DNA of 64,000 bases from Morinoia aosen (GCA_030386875.1 CM059576.1:64231581-64295580); one strand, 5' to 3'. Counted from the stretch's first letter, positions 11,337 to 22,927 are shown. Numbers and translations are program-made. Notes: a model not told the origin generated them from the sequence alone.

Positions 11337-12057
11337 GGGTACCCGCACACAAGCCACTTTTTAATGTCAGTCGCCCCAACTAAAAAATTGTCCAAAATAG
11401 AAAGCATGCATTTCTATGGCTGCCCGCACACAAACAATTTTTTGTGAGGCGACCACAAAAAGTTGTGAGGTGGTTGTGACCGGATCAATTTCTCTGACAA
11501 CACAATAGTTGTTGGCAACTGTTGCAGGCGATACAGAATGTTATTTCTAATGGGAGCTAACACACGGACAACTTTTAGTTGAAGCCACCCTGTACCCAGC
11601 AGGTCGCGGGTTGCCAGATTTGCTTTGGTAACTCCAGATTTTTGCAAATGTGACTCACTCTGAGGCAGTATGGTGCATAAATAAACTGTTAGGCGCCTAA
11701 CTATTCTAAAATATCTCGGTGAAACAACTTTTTCAACATCTGAATAATAAATTTTCAATACTAAAGAAAAAAGGAATCTGTGTTCGGAATTTTAATTAAT
11801 ATACTCATTACTGGGACGGTATATTTTCTTTTTTCATCTGACGAACCTGCCGCGGTTTTTCAGCGTATTCCAAACTAGAGTGGTCTGACACTGCCTCATC
11901 CACAGTTTCCAAGGTGAACTAAGCGATAGCGGCCACCTTCCGGTGGCTCATGTGCGGGTGGGCCTAACTGACAACTTTTCGTTGCTACAATTTTAGAATT
12001 GTGGAAATACTTTGTTGTGACAACTGACAATAAAAAGTTACTTGTGCGCGGTTACCC
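11337..12057. mobile_element. PIF/Harbinger-type MITE T3, TAA TSD
   Basis: The left end GGGTACCCGCACACAAG and right end CTTGTGCGCGGTTACCC are inverted repeats extending about 34 bp (to ...TGTCAG). The flanks are TAA at 11334-11336 and 12058-12060, the 3-bp target typical of PIF/Harbinger. Subterminal copies of CCCGCACACAA and ACAACTTTT motifs recur inside (about 11423, 11570, 11970). No transposase frame is present. Confidence 0.8.
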
Positions 12058-12060
12058 TAA

Positions 12061-12599
12061 CAGTTAGCGTGATTACCTTTCAGGGGAACTGGGTAGAGTG
12101 AGGTTAGTTGGGGTTGTCTGTTCTATCCTCGAGGGACCGGCACTCCGGGGGGGGGGGGGGTACTGTTAGGTAACCTTAGCTATAGGTGAACGTTGGGACC
12201 TCTTTGTCCAAGTGTCCAATTTAACAAGTTTTTTGCCTTCTACGCTGTATCATCACTTCTTCTTATGCCTTCTATACTATTTTTGAGTACAAAACTTGTT
12301 TTAGAAACACTTCTTATAGATTGCTCGTTCTCTAACGTCCTTACCAGACGTACCGTTTCGTCGTTCTCTAGGGTTCGCTCTTGACGTGGATGAGGGTGTA
12401 TTGATAGCAATATAGTGTTGAAAGTAGAGTCTGCACAGGGATCGGACGGCGCTCAATGAAATCAATATTTGCAGGAGTATTTACATTTAAAATTTTGAAG
12501 TCAAGGTTTGTTATGTGTATGTTATGATGGTTCATGATATTCGAGGGAATATCTGGCGGTACATTATGCGTTTTCCTCAAGTTTAACTCATTCAAATAA
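12061..12599. other. Unrecognised spacer with a G14 run
   Basis: A homopolymer of 14 G lies at 12147-12160. Short frames on both strands show no recognisable protein. Confidence 0.5.
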
Positions 12600-12860
12600 G
12601 CTTTATTCCGGTCAATCAAACCTGGTAAACATTGTTTTGCACATTAATTTTTCAGATGCCTCATAAGTAACACCAGGGCGCAATGACGGCTATCCCGGTC
12701 AAACCGGTGTCCATTTCCGACACCTGGGTAGAGTGTGAAATTGTGCACGAGTCCTCCCTTTTCCCTGCGGAGAAAAATCACCGACACCTTCAAGGAATAG
12801 ATCGTTCTTACCCATTCAAGCCCATACGTTGGCAAGATTATTATAGCTGCTGCCGGGCTC
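12600..12860 (-). mobile_element. tRNA-related SINE (family 2), reverse copy
   Basis: Read on the minus strand it matches the element at 43420-43680: CTCTACCCAGGTGTC, GAAATGG, ACCGGT, TTGACCGGG, then TTATGAGGCAT and an ending GGAATAAAG. The tRNA-like head is diverged here (12780-12860). Confidence 0.65.
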
Positions 12861-13387
12861 GGGTATTTTCAAAATCATTTTAGCTAGAAATTTTGAAGAA
12901 TATTCGGACTAATCAGAAGTTAGCAGTTTGAAAGGAAATCGTCAGGAATATAATACCCAAACTAGTGGATGAGCCTAGTGACTATACTGGAGAGTCAATT
13001 GCGTTGAAAGTATGAGACCTTTCATAACAGTTTCCTTATTTAAGCTCAAGTTATGAATCATTACTCCCTGGAAATGACCTACTTGATAGCTAAATGATAT
13101 TATTGAGTGCAAATTGTTGAAGAGCATGTGACAAGCTGTGGGGATGAGCAAACTGTCATCAAAACAGAAGGTTTATCACTTGATAATTCAATTTAGGAAG
13201 GCTTCTACGTAATGCTTCACGTTGGCAGTTGCTATATATTGAACGTGCAGTAAGATATGTACGTATTTACGCCTCTGCTCCATTTATTTTTCTAGTAATT
13301 AATGATAGCCCGTTTATATAATTCTTTCCTTGCGCCGTGTTGCCTGTGTTGTGAAACTTCAGTCATCAAATCAGGAGTTTAATAGCC

Positions 13388-13603
13388 GTTGAAAACCATT
13401 TTTTTCGTTCAATTGTCTGGTTTTTCAGAACCTCTACTTTTTTCTTCAAATTTTATCTTGTTTCCTGACGTTCTTTCTCAACTTACCTTTTCTATGTACC
13501 TTGTGTATAGATTTCACGTTCCCTTTCATGTTGAATGGTGCTTTATTTTTTTCTTTCTTTGGAACGATTTTTGTTGCGCTAAGGGAGGCTTAAACTATGT
13601 AAC
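13388..13603 (+). mobile_element. SINE family 1, 3' part
   Basis: It matches the family's second half: TTTTTCAGAACCTCTACTTT, CTTTCTCAACTTACC, TTGTGTATAGATT and GGGAGGCTTAAACTA. The 5' head is absent, as in a 5'-truncated retrocopy. Confidence 0.7.
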
Positions 13604-13861
13604 ATCCTGATCATCGTCCCGAGGTCGCACCGTCCAGTGACCACATTGAACGCCTCACAAAACGCTAGCTAACTCGACGCAAGATCTGCACGCTCAAGCA
13701 TCACCTGCCCCTCCTAACTCGTGATTGCATTTCAGAGAGAATCTCTGCTCTACCTGGGGCGGGGAGAGCTCAACGCGACGTGTGGACTTGGTGAGATGCG
13801 CTAGAAGATTGACTCCGCTGTTGGGACTTAGCATTCACCGTCCTCGGCCAGGTAGTATTTC

Positions 13862-14035
13862 GTGTGTGTGTGTGTTTGTTTGTGTGTGTGTTTGTGTTTG
13901 TGTGTGTGTGTTTGTGTGTGTGTGTGTTTGTGTGTGTGTTTGTGTTTGTGTGAATTTGTGTGTGTGTGTGTTTGTGTGTGTGTTTGTGTGTGTGTTTGTG
14001 TGTGTGTGTTTGTGTGTGGGTGGGTGTGGGGTGTG
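13862..14035. repeat. TG-rich microsatellite
   Basis: Long runs of TG broken by TTTG. It produces long, low-complexity open frames on both strands (Cys-Val one way, Thr-His the other), which are not genes. Confidence 0.95.
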
Positions 14036-14089
14036 GGTGTATCTCCTCACTTGACATGGTTGCATATCTCATATCTCTCTGCTGGATAG

Positions 14090-15295
14090 CTATGAGACCT
14101 TGCTGAGTGCTGCTTTGCTAGCTCAGTGTGAAATGGGCCTTACGTGTAGCTACTCGATTTTGGTGTTCAGTGTTGCCGCCAGGCTGTCTACTTCTCCGGG
14201 GGAGCGTGGAGGCGCAGAGGGGGTGAAACTGATATTGGTACATGCCTAAATTGTCTCATTTATAGAGTTATGATGAACAAAATAGGGTGTACCCGATTCT
14301 ACGATGGCGTAGGTGTGTGTAAATTAAAAATTTGCAGAAAAAATGAACAATTCGGTTAACTATGGAAATTATTTTCAATCATGAATAGTTTGGGATGAAG
14401 AAATTACTCGCACAGGCATAATATGATCAATAATGTTATCCTAGCGATGTTAAATCCCAGCGTTTCAACAGCTACAATTTTTTTATTGTTCATCATGTTC
14501 TAAAAGAAAAATGAAATTGCTTATTTCGTATCCTTAAACACTCAATCTAAAAAATTCTATATTACTGTGTATTTATGAAAAGTAACGTTTTGATCTTACG
14601 TACCATCTTATGGATTGAAAGTATCCAGAAATAATTTTCCCATAAATTATGAATCAAGTGCTTTGCAGGAGCATAGAAAAATCGTAATTCATGCTTCGTT
14701 GGATAAAGCTCTTAAAAGATACATCAAAGTATTCATTAACAAAGCTCAGCAACTGGGCATTCATTCTAAAATTCTACGACTCAAGAGATTGCCAATTAAT
14801 AACAATAATCTTATTACTCAATAAGAAAATCAACAGGTTCTTTGACCCGAATTTTTAGCATTTGCGGTAGTCCTGGACTAAATGCGCGTTGTATATTTTG
14901 TGAAAATCAAATACACTACAACTACAATAATGTTGAGCGAATCTTTTGGAATACTGTTGAAATAGTTTTCATATATATATATATCCAAACACGGAAATTA
15001 TAGTACGTTTAAATTTTAAATAGTTCTAAAATACGTGATCAAGTGGTAAGAAATATCTCTTGAGCCAGTGTGATATACCAGTTCAGGTGTGGCATAAGAA
15101 AATGCAAGTCTCTCAATAAATGTTAGATTGTTGTGGCTAGAGTAACCCTGAAACAAAGTTGGATTGCCTACTAATATTGAAATTTATTTTTTATCATTTC
15201 TATGTTGATCGTAGTGGTAAGCACTCGAATGAAGACTTGTATTCAAGGTCTATAGTTTCATATTCTTTCGTTACTAAGAGCATATTAAAATAACA
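14090..15295. other. AT-rich DNA, nothing recognised
   Basis: It contains a short ATATATATATAT run near 14972. A 69-codon frame at 14615-14824 has no recognisable feature. Confidence 0.5.
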
Positions 15296-15301
15296 AAGGC
15301 T

Positions 15302-15675
15302 TCCTCTAGAGGGATCAAACTATTGTGTCTAAGGGAATTAGCACTGCCAGAGGGATTATGTGAGGTCCCCAGCTAAAGGTTAGGTAGGCCTTCTTTATGT
15401 TGGAAAAAAGTTTTTTGTTATGGTTAGGACCACCTTTTTTTGGTTCACTGCTGTCCTGTTTTTCAGCACCAACTACTTTCTTCTTCAACTTTTGTCTTGT
15501 TTCATGAACTTCTTTCTCAACTTACTGTTTCTATGCCCCTTGTGTATAGATTTCGCGTTCCCTTAAATCCATACGAAATGGTGCCTTCGTCCTTTCTCTC
15601 TTTGAACATCTTTGTTGTGGTAGAGGGACTTTCTTTCTTATAATCTTATAATACTTTCTTATAATCAACAATAAT
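15302..15675 (+). mobile_element. SINE family 1 copy
   Basis: Head CCTCTAGAGGGATCAAACTA through GGTTAGGTAGGCCTTCTTTA, body with TTTCAGCACCAACTACTTTC, and a tail ending in repeated CTTATAAT steps. Near full length and moderately diverged. Confidence 0.75.
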
Positions 15676-15793
15676 AGAAGTATTACATATTCAGAAAGTT
15701 TAACCGGTCCTCAATGACAATACTTATAATTTTTTGCTCTAAAACTGCTGCATATAACTGCAGCTAAGAAGTTTGAAACATCCGCTGGGTCGT

Positions 15794-15982
15794 CCATTTC
15801 GTCTCCGTCTCTGGAGCTATGAGCACGTAACTTGTACAATAAAAATTTGTCTGGCACCATTTCGCCTCCGTCTCTGGAGTTATGAGCACGTAACTTGTAC
15901 AAAAAATACTTGTCTGGTGCCATTTCGCCTCCGTCACTTGTGTGATGAGCACGTAACTTGTACAATAACTACTTGTCTGGCG
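15794..15982. repeat. 63-bp tandem triplication
   Basis: Three units start CCATTTCG at 15794, 15857 and 15920, each containing GAGCACGTAACTTGTACAA. The period equals 21 codons, so frames stay open on both strands; no gene is claimed. Confidence 0.85.
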
Positions 15983-16686
15983 ATCAATATTCTTGTTGTA
16001 CAAAATTGTTCCCATCTATTCATCATACAATGTGATCTTTTGTTTTATTTTATTGCTCCGATTTTGATTATGCGTCCGATTCACATCTTCATCAATGTGA
16101 TTTTTTTTTTGGATATTGTCAGCCAGAAGATGATGATGGTAGAATGTCAATATTGCATTTTATAAATAACAGGGATATAGAATTTTGCAAATTGAGTGTT
16201 ACCATAATTATGACAAGAAGTTGTTTTTCTCTTTCAATAATTAACGAGTGATAAATAAGAAAAATCCCACAATGTTTCGAAGTTAGACAAAATAATTGAT
16301 TCATTACGAATTTCGGCCAGCAAAACTCACACGTCCTTTACGCTGCAGTATTTGTGTGACTCGCTCTGGAATATTTCAATGTAGTTCAGTGTTGTAAAAT
16401 ATGGCGTCTTTCACAAATTAAAGTTTATGTATGAGAGATGCAGTGGGAAACACAAATATTCTTTTCTTAATTTATCGAGATTTGATTGCATGACTAAGAA
16501 GTTAGTAAAACACAAATGTAGACAAGTGAATGTTCGCAATATACAACCTCTCCCATTCGTATTGAATACCGTAAATGCTTTCTTATTTAGAGCCCCTCAG
16601 GGGCATACAACTATTGTATCTATTAGAATTAGCACTCTTAGAGGGAAAATAAGTGAGGGCCCGGGCTGAGAGTTAGGTAGGCCTTC

Positions 16687-17060
16687 TGTAATGTCGCAGT
16701 TTCTGCGCGACATGAGGTTTATTGAACAGAACTTGTAATTTCTGTTCGCCTAGCCGTGTACCAGGCAGCAGGATAGCGAAACACACAGTAGGACTTCTAG
16801 TCTTGTACTGCCCTCCGAAGTTCACACAGCCTTACTCTTAAGTCTAGCGTTTAACAAAGAAATTCCGCCTGGTGTCTTCCGGCGCGATAGGTAGGGGCGC
16901 TTCCGACCCATCCGAACCCAAGCACGATAAGGACATCCTGTGAGCCTGCCATGCGAGGCCTGCAATAAAGATCTTCCTGGACTCGTAAATCTCAGCCACC
17001 TGAACTCTTACTCACAAAACCAGGGTCACATTATAACGATGCACATTTTAATATATAACA
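16687..17060 (-). repeat. LTR (3' copy) of the Gypsy-type element
   Basis: It pairs with 18561-18933 and shares AGGACATCCTGTGAGCCTGC and the terminal ATTTTAATATATAACA. Its left neighbour is the SINE head at CCTTC. Confidence 0.85.
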
Positions 17061-17399
17061 ATTTCCCTCCCTTTAGATGAATATATGACACAAGGAAGGA
17101 AAACTCAGCAACGTATTCGCATTACAGGTTTAGTTATTCTACCTGATCTATGAGGTTCATTTTGTACAGGTGAACTGTTAACAGGTTGCAAAGAAGGAGT
17201 CTCTGCTGCCCCACTACGGCTAGATTCCAAACTACTGTGCAACAACTGATTTGAATGTCTCTTCTAGATTACATTTAATGATAATATTTGAACATGAAAG
17301 ATATTAACATCCACTTCACTAACAATAATTCCCTTCAGCCACTTGGGACCGTTTCTTGAATTCATAGCAAGAACATGACCACCGACTCAAATTGAGTTA

Positions 17400-18520
17400 C
17401 ATACATAGGCTTAGACCTGGACACATTATTTAGGATGAACTCTATCTCTGGAAGTAACAAATTTACGATTGTTGAGCGCAATAGAGGGAGCAATTTTTGT
17501 GACATTTTGAGGAATAAAATGGGACTGAAATAACGCGTAATTAGTTTGTACGTCAGAGAAATTATGAACAGAGTTACCGTCACACGTATTGTTCCTAGGC
17601 CATTGTAGAATGACTTCGTTCTTTCGCTGTAGAGGCTCACTTGAACTCTTCATTGACACATCTTCTCTTCCGACGTTGCACTGACAACCGCTTCTTTCCG
17701 GCTGCTCTATGTAAGGGTGAGCTGTATCAAATTCTCCTCGTGTAGGTTCCCTTCGTGAAGGCTTAGCAGGAGGAGGCCGTGCTGTAGTCGTAGATTTGCA
17801 AACTTCACAAATGTGGCCTATTTTTCCACATGTGTAACATTTCAATTTCAAAGCATAGCAATTCTTTGCAAGATGCTTTTGTTTAGTTCCGCAGCAAATG
17901 CACATGTAGTTCGGTGGTAGTTTTTCTGTTGTGAGAAACGATGAAGATGAATCCTTACGAATAATATCTTTTGCATCGGAGCTTAACTGTTCGATGAGTT
18001 TTGCGTGTTCAACGCATTCGTTAAATGTTTTGCGATCACATTTCTGTAGAACTGCACAGAGAATTTGCGATGAATGCAGACCAGCCACGAAAGCATCTCT
18101 CAAGAGACGATCGCAACAGCAATTTTCGAGTTGCACGCAGATGCTAAGTCATTTAACTTTTTAGCATAACTTTCTATGGATTCATTAACACCTTGCTTTC
18201 TATTTAAAAATGTTCCAGATGCGCCGACAATGGATTTCTTTACGTCAAGTTGTTGAATTAGTTTTTCTTCTAGTTCATCATACGTAGCAGCAGTGAGTAA
18301 CGTAGGTTTAATTCTTCGTTGTCGATCAGTAATTATGTTCACAGGAAACGCTTTAATTAAAATACTAGCTTTTTACCTCCATTATTTCCCGCTTTCTGAA
18401 GAGCGTCTGCACACTGCACTTCAAACGTTGCAGGAATTCACTCACTGTTTCCACTTCAACATCGAATGGAGGACAGCTAACTGTAGAAGACGCCATCCTA
18501 ATTTTAGAGCACTTGTAAAG
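17400..18520 (-). pseudogene. gag region of the Gypsy-type element (fossil)
   Basis: The minus-strand frames together have the composition of an LTR-element Gag: a helical capsid-like part and then two cysteine-histidine knuckles, the second reading CYTCGKIGHICEVC. No protease, reverse transcriptase or integrase is recognised. Probably a non-autonomous element whose copying depended on another element's enzymes (inference). It is broken in a small number of places. Confidence 0.7.
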
Positions 18521-18560
18521 TTCAAATTCACTTACGAGATTCGAAGTTCTCGTCGCCAAT

Positions 18561-18933
18561 TGTAATGTCGAAATTTCTGCACGACATGAGGTTTATTGAA
18601 CAGAACTTGTAATTTCTGTTTGCCTAGCCGTATACCAGGCAGCAGGATAGCGAAACGCACAGTAGGACTTCTGGTCTTATACTGCCCTCCGTAGTTCACA
18701 CAGCTTACTCTTAAGTCTAGTGTTTAACAAAGAAGTTCCGCATGGTATCTTCTGGCGCCGGCGATAGGGTCGCTTCCGACCCATCCGAACCCAAGCACGA
18801 TAAGGACATCCTGTGAGCCTGCCATGCGAGGCCTACAACAAAGATCTTCCTGGACTCGTAAATCTCAGCCACCGGAACACTTACTCACAAAACCAGGGTC
18901 ACATTATAACGATGCACATTTTAATATATAACA
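18561..18933 (-). repeat. LTR (5' copy) of the Gypsy-type element
   Basis: It pairs with 16687-17060. On the minus strand it is followed at once by the primer-binding-like TGGCGACGAGAAC. Its right neighbour is the rest of the SINE. Confidence 0.85.
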
Positions 18934-19322
18934 CCTTCTTTTTGTGAAACATTTTTTTTTGCTATGTAGAGGACCACCTTTTTTCGGTCCACTGCTGTCT
19001 TGTTTTTTAGCGCCAACTACCTTCTTCTTCAACTTTTGTCTTGTTTCATGAACTCCTTTCTCAACTTACTGTTTCTATGTCCCTTGTGTATAGATTCCAC
19101 ATTCTCTTAACTCCATACTTAACTCCTTCTTCCTCTCTTCGGTACACTTTTTCTTTGTAGTGGTTAGGGAGACTTGAATTAACATTCAATCTTTCTCAAT
19201 GAGGAGGCAGTACCTTCATGGAGCCCTCTCGTGGTGGTCTGCAAACTCGACTATGTCGTCCTCATCTGCTAAACAGATGTTCGTTTGCCATTCAATGTTC
19301 TAGCTATCTTTTAAAGCTTCGA

Positions 19323-19665
19323 CCACACAGAGCGATTCAAATATTGCATGTGTGAAAATTAGAGCTCTCAGAGGGAATATGTTTTGTACTGTGATAAAGG
19401 TTGGGCTGGCATTCCTTGCGTTAGAAATTTTTTTCGGACCATTTTCGGTTCACTGTTCTTTTTTTCGGTACTTTTTACTATCTTCAACTTTTATCATGGT
19501 TCATGAACTTCATTCTCAACTAACTATTTCCGAGCACCTTGTGCATAGATTCTGCGTTCCATTTAATCTTAAGTCTATACTAAATGGTACATTCCTCTTT
19601 CCTCTCGTAGGAACGTCTTTGTTGCGGTTAGGAAGACTTAAGCTAACATATAATCGAATCTCTCC
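19323..19665 (+). mobile_element. SINE family 1 copy, diverged
   Basis: Diverged head (GAGCTCTCAGAGGGAATATG), then AAAGGTTGGGCTGGC, TTCGGTTCACTGTTC, CATGAACTTCATTCTCAACT and GGAAGACTTAAGCTAACATA. Same order as the other copies. Confidence 0.65.
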
Positions 19666-20026
19666 TCAGCCTGGAGAGTAGAGCGTGTCGGCTGTTATTC
19701 TGGCCTCGCTCAGTAAGGCTCAGGCTGCTGTGGAAGCACGCAATTGGCTCGATCGGGGTGCCACCTTCCAGTTTGGTATTGGTACGAGTAGCTCGCATTC
19801 AAGTTCTGAATAAATGCTAAAAATTGATGAATTATCATCAATATTTTTCTGCATGAACCCCTTAAGTATATTACAATATTATAGTCCGACCAGAATGAAA
19901 TGACCGTTTGGGGAAGGGGCATGAAACGTCATCCACATTGCCAAATTACGAATGCCGTACATTTTCTCTACTACAAATAGTATTGAGGGCCAACTAATTA
20001 ATAAGTCATTTTGTTTCTGGCAGTAT

Positions 20027-21257
20027 ACAATTTTCAGTGAAATTAGCTATACTCAAAAAGGGGTAAAAATTAAGTTCAACCAACATTCAAGTCTTACTCC
20101 TGAAAGAGGTTAGGAACGAAAACACGGCGTAAACAGCCGTACTAGACACAGGAACCGGGAACAGGACGAGCTGTTGGAACCTTGAGCAGTTCAATCATAT
20201 CCGATCTCCTGCCAGAGCATCGTTCATCCTGCAAAGGCATAAAAACGCGAACCGTCAACGTAGTTTCCAGAGAACACCCAAAGTATAATTGAAATAGTTT
20301 CACCGCCAAAGTTTACAGTCACAAGTTTTTAAACGTTTACCACCAAAGTTTATAGATGTCGAGTCGAACGACAAAGTTAAAGTTTATATGCGTCGAACGA
20401 CAAAGTTTATTTTAGGTTTATATGCGTCGAACGACAAGTTTTTTTTAAGTTCATATGCGTCGAACGACAAGTTTATTTTAGGTTTATATACATCGAACGA
20501 CAAAGTTTATTCAAGTTTATAAAGCGGATGTGTAATTAAACATGGGAAGCAGTCACCAATAAGTTCACACCGTCCCCGAACAGCCCACCTGCAACTACGC
20601 ACTAGACCAACCTCCAAGTAACGTCTGGGTGTTGCCGTCCGCTCCGTGATGCCGGCTGCCGGTCCGTCCGTCCCTCTAGCGCAGGGTCTTACTTGTACAT
20701 TTTCATGAAAGATGAAATTACGGTGTTGAAGTTGGTAGCGGAATTAACCTCTTGGTCGAGTGGACTCCACCAGGCATGCGTAGACACAATTGAGGTCGGG
20801 CTGAACTTCCAGACGAAGGAGTAATTTTGCCGATCAAAATGTGCCCGTCACATTCGGCTACAACTGAGACCAGCGGCCCAGCGAAGTGCTGACTATTTAA
20901 CCAGAAGTAGTGTTGATTCCGGGAAAAGCAGATTAGGTGGTTTCTCTGCGGGATCTGATGAAGAATTGCGGGAGAACGAGGAGCTTCCACGCAAGTTAGT
21001 AACGGAAAAGGAAAGTTGGTTCTAGTACGCTACAACTGTGCTAATCAGAGGAGCAGTGTGAAATGAGCGACAGCGTTTATGAAATTTTAGTAAATTTTTA
21101 ATTTGGACATGTTTTACTGGAATTCCTTTAAGTTAATGTTAACTTAGTTAATTCATTAAGTTTAATTTCGCAATTTAATGTAGCTGTAGCTTCAATCATA
21201 TTTCCTTAAAGTTATCTTAATTCTAGTACTTAGAATTATAATGCAGGTATTCTGCAC
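20027..21257 (-). repeat. R-family dispersed repeat, copy B (inverted)
   Basis: In reverse complement it starts GTGCAGAATACCTGCA and ends CACTGAAAATTGTA, matching copy A (6693-8360) block by block. It has one 114-bp unit against three and about five minisatellite units against about 12 (20350-20520). A 90-codon minus-strand frame here is not kept in copy A, so it is unlikely to be a gene. Confidence 0.8.
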
Positions 21258-21639
21258 AGGCAGGAAAAAATATCGAATCCATGAATATGTATTTGGTATA
21301 ATCAAGTAATTAACAATTCAATAATTACCAATAATAATAATATTAATTCAACTGAATGGATGTACAGCGTACCACGACCGGAAGACATCTGGCACTAGAT
21401 GGCTCCCACGTGATACGATCAAGATGTTACGAAAATGCATGAATTCCTAGAAAATTTGTGCCAAACGTACCAAGAGTGCGGAGATTATAAATGCAATATA
21501 AACATGTCACTCAATGCATGTAAGAATATTTTAATAAATTTTTTTTAAAATAGAATTTACCTATTTTCTGCTTAAATTATCGTTGTTGTCTAATGTTTTC
21601 GATGGGTAGGGGTTTGTGATTTGCCACCCGTGCATTTCA

Positions 21640-22160
21640 GGGAACCGCCCCTAAATGGTCATTTTCATTCTGGTCGTACTATGGGTATAGAAATTAACGC
21701 TCTTTGGGAGGAAAATGGGAGGCTTCGAGCTCATAAAAAGGTAGGATTTCTTTTCACTAAAAAGATTTTTTCGTTTTTTAAGGACCGTTTAATTTTGATT
21801 CACCGCTGTCCCATTTTTCAGAACTTTAACTTTTTTTCAACCTTCATCTTGTTTCATAGCATTCGTTCATGACTAACTGTTTGTTAAGCCGCGACCAACA
21901 AATTAGGTCGCCAAGCTATTTCATTCGGTCGCTAAGGAATTGTGTAATATGAATATAGAAACCCTTTGTATCGTTATGGAGGCTGGGTCGCAGAAGTTAT
22001 TTCGGAAAAATTTTGGGTCACTGTCACTGCCAAAAAATGTTAAGAACCACTGTTCGTATCCATAATATACCCTGAACTCCTTTCTAGAAGCGCTTTCGTA
22101 ATTCCTTTCTTTTTGCAGTCTTTCTTACGGTGTGGGAGACTTGAATTAATAATAATCTAA
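21640..22160 (+). mobile_element. SINE family 1 copy, diverged, with an insert
   Basis: SINE sequence runs from about 21690 (CTATGGGTATAGAAATTAAC) through CATTTTTCAGAACTTTAAC and GTTCATGACTAACTG to 21883, then resumes at about 22067 (TCCATAATATACCCTGAACT) to the tail AATAATAATCTAATATCC. The gap is a 180-bp insert. Confidence 0.55.
21884..22066 (-). mobile_element. Probable hAT-type MITE in a SINE
   Basis: Read on the minus strand it begins near CAGTGGTTCTTAACATTTTT, a start common in hAT MITEs, followed by TGACCC and CTGCGACCCAG. The other end has TTAAGCCGCGACC. Target duplications were not resolved. Confidence 0.35.
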
Positions 22161-22564
22161 TATCCATTCAAATTTGTAAACCAAAAATGCCATATCTGGT
22201 GAACGTCTCCGAATTTTCATTCGTTGTCATCAACTGGAAAAAAGCTTGGCGTATAACAAATATCTCTGCACAGATTACGAAGGAAACTTCAAGTTTTGCT
22301 GCTCATCGCAGATTTACCTTAAATTTGAGTTCCGGGAAATTTGCCAGGTGATCCAAGACTTGTTTAACCTCTGATACAACTCGTAATAAATTGCGTCTTC
22401 AATTTTTTTGATAAACCCTAAATTTGTACGTGCATGCAATACTTCTCAAGGCAATTTTCTCATTTCAGGCTTTGAGCTTCTCTTGTCGGTGTACTCCAGA
22501 TTGTGTCTCGATATTTTAATTTTAATATCGTATTCGTAAATGCCCTAACTTTTAAGGGTAATGG

Positions 22565-22927
22565 TCCCCTCATGGGGATACAGCTATTGTATCTATGGGA
22601 ATTAGCGCTCCCAAGGGGAAAATGTGAGGGGCCGAACTGAGAGATTGGTAGGCCTTCTTTTTGTTGAAATAAAATTTTTTTTTTTGTGTTGAGTTTCGCC
22701 TTTTTTCGGTTCACTTCTGTCCTGTTTTTTAGCACCTCTGACTTTCTTCTCCAACTTTCATCTTATTTCATCAACTTCTTTCTCAACTTACTGTTTCTAT
22801 GCCCCTTCTGCATAAATTCTACATTCCCTAATATCCATACTAAATGGTGCCTTCCTCCTTCCTCTCTTCGATACGCTTTTTTTGTAGCGGTTAGGGAAGC
22901 TTCAACTTGACCTATAATCTAATCTAA
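22565..22927 (+). mobile_element. SINE family 1 copy, near full length
   Basis: Head CCCCTCATGGGGATACAGCT, GGGAATTAGCGCTCCCAAGG, GAGAGATTGGTAGGCCTTC, body TTTTTCGGTTCACTTCTGTC, ACTTTCTTCTCCAAC, CTTCCTCCTTCCTCTCTTCG, tail CTATAATCTAATCTAATG. One of the better-preserved copies. Confidence 0.85.

Larger units (their letters stand above)
16687..18933 (-). mobile_element. Gypsy-type LTR element, short and gag-only
   Basis: Two LTRs of about 373 bp (16687-17060 and 18561-18933) run in the same direction and are flanked by a 5-bp duplication CCTTC. Read on the minus strand the LTRs start TGTTATATATT and end CATTACA. A TGGCGACGAGAAC sequence directly follows the minus-strand 5' LTR, as a Gypsy-type primer-binding site. 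Only gag is recognised inside. The element is a fossil: broken, with about two or three breaks. The LTRs look about 94% alike, so it is clearly older than the BEL element at 53.4 kb. Confidence 0.85.
16592..19195 (+). mobile_element. SINE family 1 copy, split by a Gypsy-type LTR element
   Basis: The head part at 16592-16686 (CCCCTCAGGGG... to GGTAGGCCTTC) and the body/tail part at 18934-19195 (CCTTCTTTTTGTG... to GGGAGACTTGAATT) are two halves of one SINE. The shared CCTTC at 16682-16686 and 18934-18938 is the target duplication of the inserted LTR element. Confidence 0.85.

Noticed and set aside
13725-14089. Several long Cys/Val- or Thr/His-rich frames
   Set aside because: Products of the TG microsatellite.
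15711-16165. Overlapping frames of up to 130 codons
   Set aside because: Due to the 63-bp triplication; both strands are equally open.
19884-21683. Inverted 30-bp pair (GGTCATTTCATTCTGGTCGG-like) on both sides of R copy B as terminal repeats of a larger element
   Set aside because: The right member lies within a SINE, and the pair is not found around R copy A; probably a shared fragment of some other repeat.
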